Origin: Methylobacterium sp. CB376 | GTDB lineage: Bacteria > Pseudomonadota > Alphaproteobacteria > Rhizobiales > Beijerinckiaceae | DNA length: 64,000 nt | Direction: 5' to 3' | Assembly: GCF_029714205.1 (NCBI RefSeq) | Contig: NZ_CP121648.1 | Location: forward strand, 1,116,001 to 1,180,000 | Part shown: piece by piece, positions 60,544 to 64,000 of the stretch | Numbering within the stretch: position 1 is the first letter of the stretch | How the letters are laid out: each line of letters opens with the position of its first letter | The notes under the pieces: model-generated | Told to the model about the DNA's origin: nothing | The model's input: the letters and a program-made list of their open reading frames with translations, nothing else | Databases searched by the model: none | Program-made: the position numbers and the translations under genes

Positions 60544-62481
60544 ATGCCCGCTGCCGTCACGCCGCCCTCCCTCCCGCCGGCCCGCGTCCCCCCGCCCTCC
60601 ACGCCCGGCCCGTCCGGGCTCGCGACCCTGGCCGTCGCCGTGGTCGTGGTCGCCGCGCTCTACCTCGCGCGCGAGGTCTTCATCCCCCTGGTCCTCGCCA
60701 TCCTGCTGAGCTTCGTGCTCGCGCCGGTGGTGAATCTGCTGCGCCGCCTGCGCCTCGGGCGCGTGCCCTCGGTGATCGCGGCGGTGCTCCTCGCCCTCGG
60801 GGTCATCCTGGCCATCGGCGGCGTCATCGGCCTGCAGGTCGCCGACCTCGCCAAGAACATCCCCGCCTACCAGAGCACGGTCCAGCGCAAGGTCTCGACC
60901 CTGCAGGAGGGCGTGCTCGGCCGCGCCAACGACCTCATCCGCCGCTTCAACCGGCAGGTCAGCGAGGTCTCCAGCCAGGCGGCCGCGCCCGACGCCGCCG
61001 GCGCCGCGGCGGGCGCGCAGGCGCCCCGGGCCGTGCTGGTGAAGGTGCAGGAGCCGGACACCTCACCCCTGGTCCTGGCCGAGAAGGTCCTGGGCCCGGT
61101 CGTCTCGCCGCTCACCATGGTCGGCATCGTCCTGGTGGTCGTGATCTTCATCCTGATGCAGCGCGAGGACCTGCGCGACCGCCTGATCCGCCTGTTCGGG
61201 GCGAGCGACCTGCACCGCACGACCATGGCCATGGACGACGCGGCGGGCCGGCTCGGCACCTTCTTCCTGGCCCAGCTCGGCATGAACGCCGCCTTCGGGG
61301 TCATCGTGGGCGTCGGCCTCTGGTTCATCGGGGTGCCGAGCCCGATCCTGTGGGGCGTGTTCTCGGCCCTGATGCGCTTCGTGCCCTATATCGGCGCGCT
61401 CATCTCGGGCGTGTTCCCGGTGGCGCTCGCGGCCGCCGTCGATCCCGGCTGGTCGATGGCGCTCTGGACCGCCGCCCTCTTCCTGGTGGCCGAGCCGGTG
61501 TTCGGGCAGGTTGTCGAGCCGCTGCTCTACGGCCACTCGACGGGCCTGTCGCCCTTCTCGGTGATCGTCTCGACCCTGTTCTGGGGCTTCCTCTGGGGGC
61601 CGATCGGCCTGATCCTGGCCACGCCCTTCACGGTCTGCCTCGTGGTGCTCGGCCGCCACGTGGAGCGGCTCGAATTCCTCGACGTGCTGCTCGGCGACCG
61701 GCCGCCGCTGACGCCGGTCGAGAATTTCTACCAGCGCATGCTCGCGGGCGATCCCGACGAGGCGCAGGAGCAGGCGGAACTGCTGCTGAAGGAGCGCTCG
61801 CTGTCCTCCTACTACGACGAGGTGGCCCTCAAGGCGCTGCAGCTCGCCGCCAACGACTACCAGCGCGGGGTTCTCGGGCCCGCTCAGCTCGACGCGATCC
61901 GGCAGCTGACGCAGGCGCTGGTGATGGAATTCGCCAAGCGCCCGGACGAGGTGCCGCAGGAGGCGCCGGAGGCGCCGGCCGGGCAGCCGGGCGCCGAGGC
62001 CTCGCTGGCCGAGAAGGAGCACCCGAAGAACGAGGCCGTGCCGGGCCGCGCGCCGCCGCCCGAGGCGCGGCCGCAGAGGTGGCGCGGCGAGGCCCCCGTC
62101 CTCTGCATCGCGGGCCGCGGCCCGCTCGACGAGGCGGCCTCGTCCATGCTCGCCCAGCTGCTCGGCAAGCACGGGCTCGGCGCCCGCGTCGTCCCGCACG
62201 AGGCGGTCAGCCGCGAGAAGGTGCGCAACCTCGACGTGAGCGGGGTGGCGATGGTGTGCATCTCCTACCTCGACATCAGCGGGAACCCGGCCCATCTGCG
62301 CTACCTGCTGCAGCGGCTGCGGGAGAAGGTGCCGGGCCAGCCGATCCTGGTCGGCCTCTGGCCCGCCGAGGACGCGATCCTGACCGACGCTGCGCTGCGC
62401 CGGCAGGTCGGGGCGGATTACTACGTCGTCTCGCTGCGCGAGGCGGTCGAGGCGTGCCTGGAGGCCCTGCGGCAGGCCTGA
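60544..62481 (+). CDS. AI-2E/PerM-type transporter with extra C-terminal cytoplasmic domain
   Basis: 645 residues. The N-terminal half (about 25-390) has seven to eight helices with the family signatures LYLAREVFIPLVLAILLSFV, LRFVPYIGALISGVFPVALA and GHSTGLSPFSVIVSTLFWGF with GPIGLILATP. Residues ~390-640 are extra: a helical segment around PDEAQEQAELLLKERSLSSY and a last ~120-residue Rossmann-like unit VLCIAGRGPLDEAASSMLAQ, VAMVCISYLDISGNPAHLRY, QPILVGLWPA, reminiscent of a B12-binding-type fold. The family exports small molecules or sodium/protons; the extra domain may regulate it. Confidence 0.88.
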   Translation: MPAAVTPPSLPPARVPPPSTPGPSGLATLAVAVVVVAALYLAREVFIPLVLAILLSFVLAPVVNLLRRLRLGRVPSVIAAVLLALGVILAIGGVIGLQVADLAKNIPAYQSTVQRKVSTLQEGVLGRANDLIRRFNRQVSEVSSQAAAPDAAGAAAGAQAPRAVLVKVQEPDTSPLVLAEKVLGPVVSPLTMVGIVLVVVIFILMQREDLRDRLIRLFGASDLHRTTMAMDDAAGRLGTFFLAQLGMNAAFGVIVGVGLWFIGVPSPILWGVFSALMRFVPYIGALISGVFPVALAAAVDPGWSMALWTAALFLVAEPVFGQVVEPLLYGHSTGLSPFSVIVSTLFWGFLWGPIGLILATPFTVCLVVLGRHVERLEFLDVLLGDRPPLTPVENFYQRMLAGDPDEAQEQAELLLKERSLSSYYDEVALKALQLAANDYQRGVLGPAQLDAIRQLTQALVMEFAKRPDEVPQEAPEAPAGQPGAEASLAEKEHPKNEAVPGRAPPPEARPQRWRGEAPVLCIAGRGPLDEAASSMLAQLLGKHGLGARVVPHEAVSREKVRNLDVSGVAMVCISYLDISGNPAHLRYLLQRLREKVPGQPILVGLWPAEDAILTDAALRRQVGADYYVVSLREAVEACLEALRQA

Positions 62482-62502
62482 TCCGGGCTCCGCATCGAGC
62501 GA

Positions 62503-62526
62503 GCGGGTCCCGAATCCGGGACCCGC
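62503..62526. terminator. Terminator-like hairpin after AI-2E transporter gene
   Basis: GCGGGTCCC and GGGACCCGC pair around GAATCC, 22 bases after the stop. Confidence 0.65.
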
Positions 62527-62605
62527 CCGTCCGGACCTCCGGACCGCGCGCGCCTGACCAGCGCTCCCGAACACCCTTCCGGGCCCTCGCGGCGCCTGTG
62601 GAGAT

Positions 62606-62757
62606 GTCCGGTTGCAAGCGTGTCGCGGACATCTCTTACGACATTCGACGGATTGCGTCGCCATCTTCCATTTCGGCAATGCGGATTTGGGCTTCGCTCA
62701 GGCGCCGCGCGGGCTTGTCATCACGCTGTCCGGACGTGATCGTCCGGTTCACCTCCA
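62606..62757. repeat. Composite hairpin repeat, family B copy 4
   Basis: Contains CGACGGATTGCGTCGCCATC, TTCCATTTCGGCAATGCGGA, the linker CTTCGCTCAGGCGCCGCGCG and the palindrome GTCCGGACGTGATCGTCCGG. Inverted relative to copy 2. Confidence 0.85.
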
Positions 62758-63129
62758 CGCGCAAACCTTCGCGGTCGCGTTGGCCCAACATGCGCTTCCT
62801 TGTGGCTTCAAGGTTCCGAGGCTGTCATGGGCGTGACTTCCTCCCCGCGCTCCATTCCAACTGCCTTCGGCGGTACCGTCTTCGTTTTTATTGACGTACG
62901 CGAAGAATTTTGAAGAACGACGATCGCCGGTTCCCACGGAAAAATTGCCGTCCGCATCAGACTCGATGTTGCATCTGCCGTCCAGGTAGCGTTTCCCGCC
63001 GACTTCGATGAGACACCGTCCTTGTCCCGATTCGCTGAGGCATTTTCCCTCGGAGCGCAGCGTGCAGGTCGCGCCCGCCGGCGAGGCAGCGACGAGCCAG
63101 AGAACGGAAAGGAGTTTGACGGCACGCAT
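62749..63129 (-). CDS. Small exported Cys-containing protein
   Basis: 126 residues. Signal peptide AVKLLSVLWLVAASPAGA, then a mature part with six Cys (TCTLRSEGKCLSESGQGRC, GRCNIESDADG, CWANATAKVCAW) spaced for disulfides, and FSVGTGDRRSSKFFAYVNKN. Probably a folded periplasmic or secreted protein. GC is lower than in neighbouring core genes. No family recognised. Confidence 0.65.
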   Translation of the reverse strand: MRAVKLLSVLWLVAASPAGATCTLRSEGKCLSESGQGRCLIEVGGKRYLDGRCNIESDADGNFSVGTGDRRSSKFFAYVNKNEDGTAEGSWNGARGGSHAHDSLGTLKPQGSACWANATAKVCAWR

Positions 63130-63251
63130 CGGTCATTCCTCCGGGCTGCAAGCGGTGAGTCCGATCTCGTTTTACTGCGACGAACCGGCAACAAAAATCG
63201 ATACAGAAATGCGCCGCTCACAAGGGAAAGCGATAAATATTCCTGCAGAGA

Positions 63252-63752
63252 CTATCCGGTTCGATCTCTCAGTCCCAGTGCGCGGCGGAGTCCCTGACCT
63301 CGGTCGGATCTCACGTCGTAGATGCGCCAGCCGTCGGGAGCGCGCTTCAGGCGATAAGTGATGCGCACCGCTTTGCGCGCGTTCCGGAATCTTGCTTGCG
63401 TAACGGCATAGTCACCCGTCATCGTGGCCGGGCTGATCACCAGGTTTGCGATGGTGGGATCCTGCGATTCCGTGAATGGATCAACATCGATTGTGTTGTC
63501 GCCGTTCGCGGCCTTTGCGAGGTCTCGAAGCCATGCCGCCGCGATCTCTTTCTCAAAAAAATGGTTGGCCGTTGACTTGTCCAACTGAAGTGAAAGCAGT
63601 TTCGGGCTTTTGCGTGAGCCCTCGTACTGGGCATAGACGGCTTGAACGGCAGCTTCCGGCGTCGCGAACTGGGCTTCGGAAACTGTCAACCCGGTGAGCA
63701 GCGTAGCCCCTGTTGCACATGCGAAGAGCGATGAGCGTATCAGAGCACACAT
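63252..63752 (-). CDS. Exported DUF3828-like protein
   Basis: 166 residues from the ATG at 63752, preceded by GGAGGAG. Signal peptide IRSSLFACATGATLLTGLTV with likely cleavage at SEAQ. The mature part FATPEAAVQAVYAQYEGSRK, LLSLQLDKSTANHFFEKEIA, DVDPFTESQD, then YRLKRAPDGWRIYDVRSDRG resembles DUF3828, an NTF2-like fold of lipoproteins and exported proteins. The upstream frame to 63935 is not needed. It may pair with the small exported gene before it. Confidence 0.65.
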   Translation of the reverse strand: MCALIRSSLFACATGATLLTGLTVSEAQFATPEAAVQAVYAQYEGSRKSPKLLSLQLDKSTANHFFEKEIAAAWLRDLAKAANGDNTIDVDPFTESQDPTIANLVISPATMTGDYAVTQARFRNARKAVRITYRLKRAPDGWRIYDVRSDRGQGLRRALGLRDRTG

Positions 63753-64000
63753 CGCAAGCTCCTCCTGCCCGTCCCTTGCCGAGATCGCGGAAGCACCGCT
63801 GATCGAGATCTGGACTCTTGAAATCAGCGGGAGTCCCTGCGGGGAGATCAGGTCATGCTTCCTCAGAAATGATGTCTCGTCGCGGATCGTGCTCCCGAGC
63901 GTGGCGCCAGAGGCGGCCGCCGCTGCGGTGGCCATCGCCGGTCTTCGGCGAGGGTTCGGTTGCGGGCTGAACTCCGACCGGACACGGCGGTGACCGAGGA
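63753..64000. other. Window end, no supported gene
   Basis: 248 bases upstream of the DUF3828-like gene. Both strands have short frames without ribosome sites; a new gene may begin beyond the window. Confidence 0.3.

Overview
The window looks like a piece of a GC-rich alphaproteobacterial chromosome, most likely Methylobacterium or a close relative. This is inferred from very high GC, several zinc-less MucR/Ros-type regulators, a DUF2312/GapR gene, and the order dnaQ-coaE-aroE-maf-PPSR-hemE-hemJ that surrounds the replication origin in many alphaproteobacteria. The genus is inference; no 16S or other definitive marker is present.

Bases 1 to about 23,300 are accessory and mosaic. They hold a partial catalase-like peroxidase, two MucR regulators and a MucR remnant, an FAD monooxygenase and a GST-like gene, wrecks of IS66 and IS3 elements, a MITE-like element, a TPR exported protein, a frameshifted response regulator, an IHF-like gene, a CAU-anticodon tRNA, a six-repeat tectonin-like propeller, and a compact periplasmic nitrate reductase operon (napEDABC plus a DUF4142 gene). 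A tyrosine integrase truncated by an IS3 fragment marks the edge. A two-hairpin dispersed repeat (family A, four copies) occurs only here.

From about 23,400 onward the DNA is denser, higher in GC and mostly core-like: chromate transporter, chemoreceptor plus Hpt protein, exported hydrolase, SRPBCC protein, MFS transporter with an amidohydrolase, then the origin-type cluster. The 515-bp gap between the PPSR gene and hemE has a perfect DnaA box, a perfect CtrA full site (TTAA-N7-TTAA), eight GANTC sites and an AT-rich pyrimidine tract, and is a strong oriC candidate. Downstream are hemE/hemJ, an ada plus 2OG-dioxygenase alkylation-repair pair with a 12-bp minisatellite in front, a class A PBP fused to a degenerate nuclease-like domain, two orphan ABC substrate-binding proteins, gapR, a small leader-peptide-like ORF, and a large hybrid histidine kinase split by a 1.35-kb IS3 element with a clean 4-bp target duplication. 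A second two-hairpin repeat (family B) sits right behind stop codons in this half.

Several genes carry single-base shifts, some in homopolymer runs (response regulator, amidohydrolase), others in GC-rich sequence (chrA, IS3 orfB). Sequencing error must be excluded before calling them real pseudogenes. No CRISPR array, rRNA operon, prophage module or recognisable defence island was seen.
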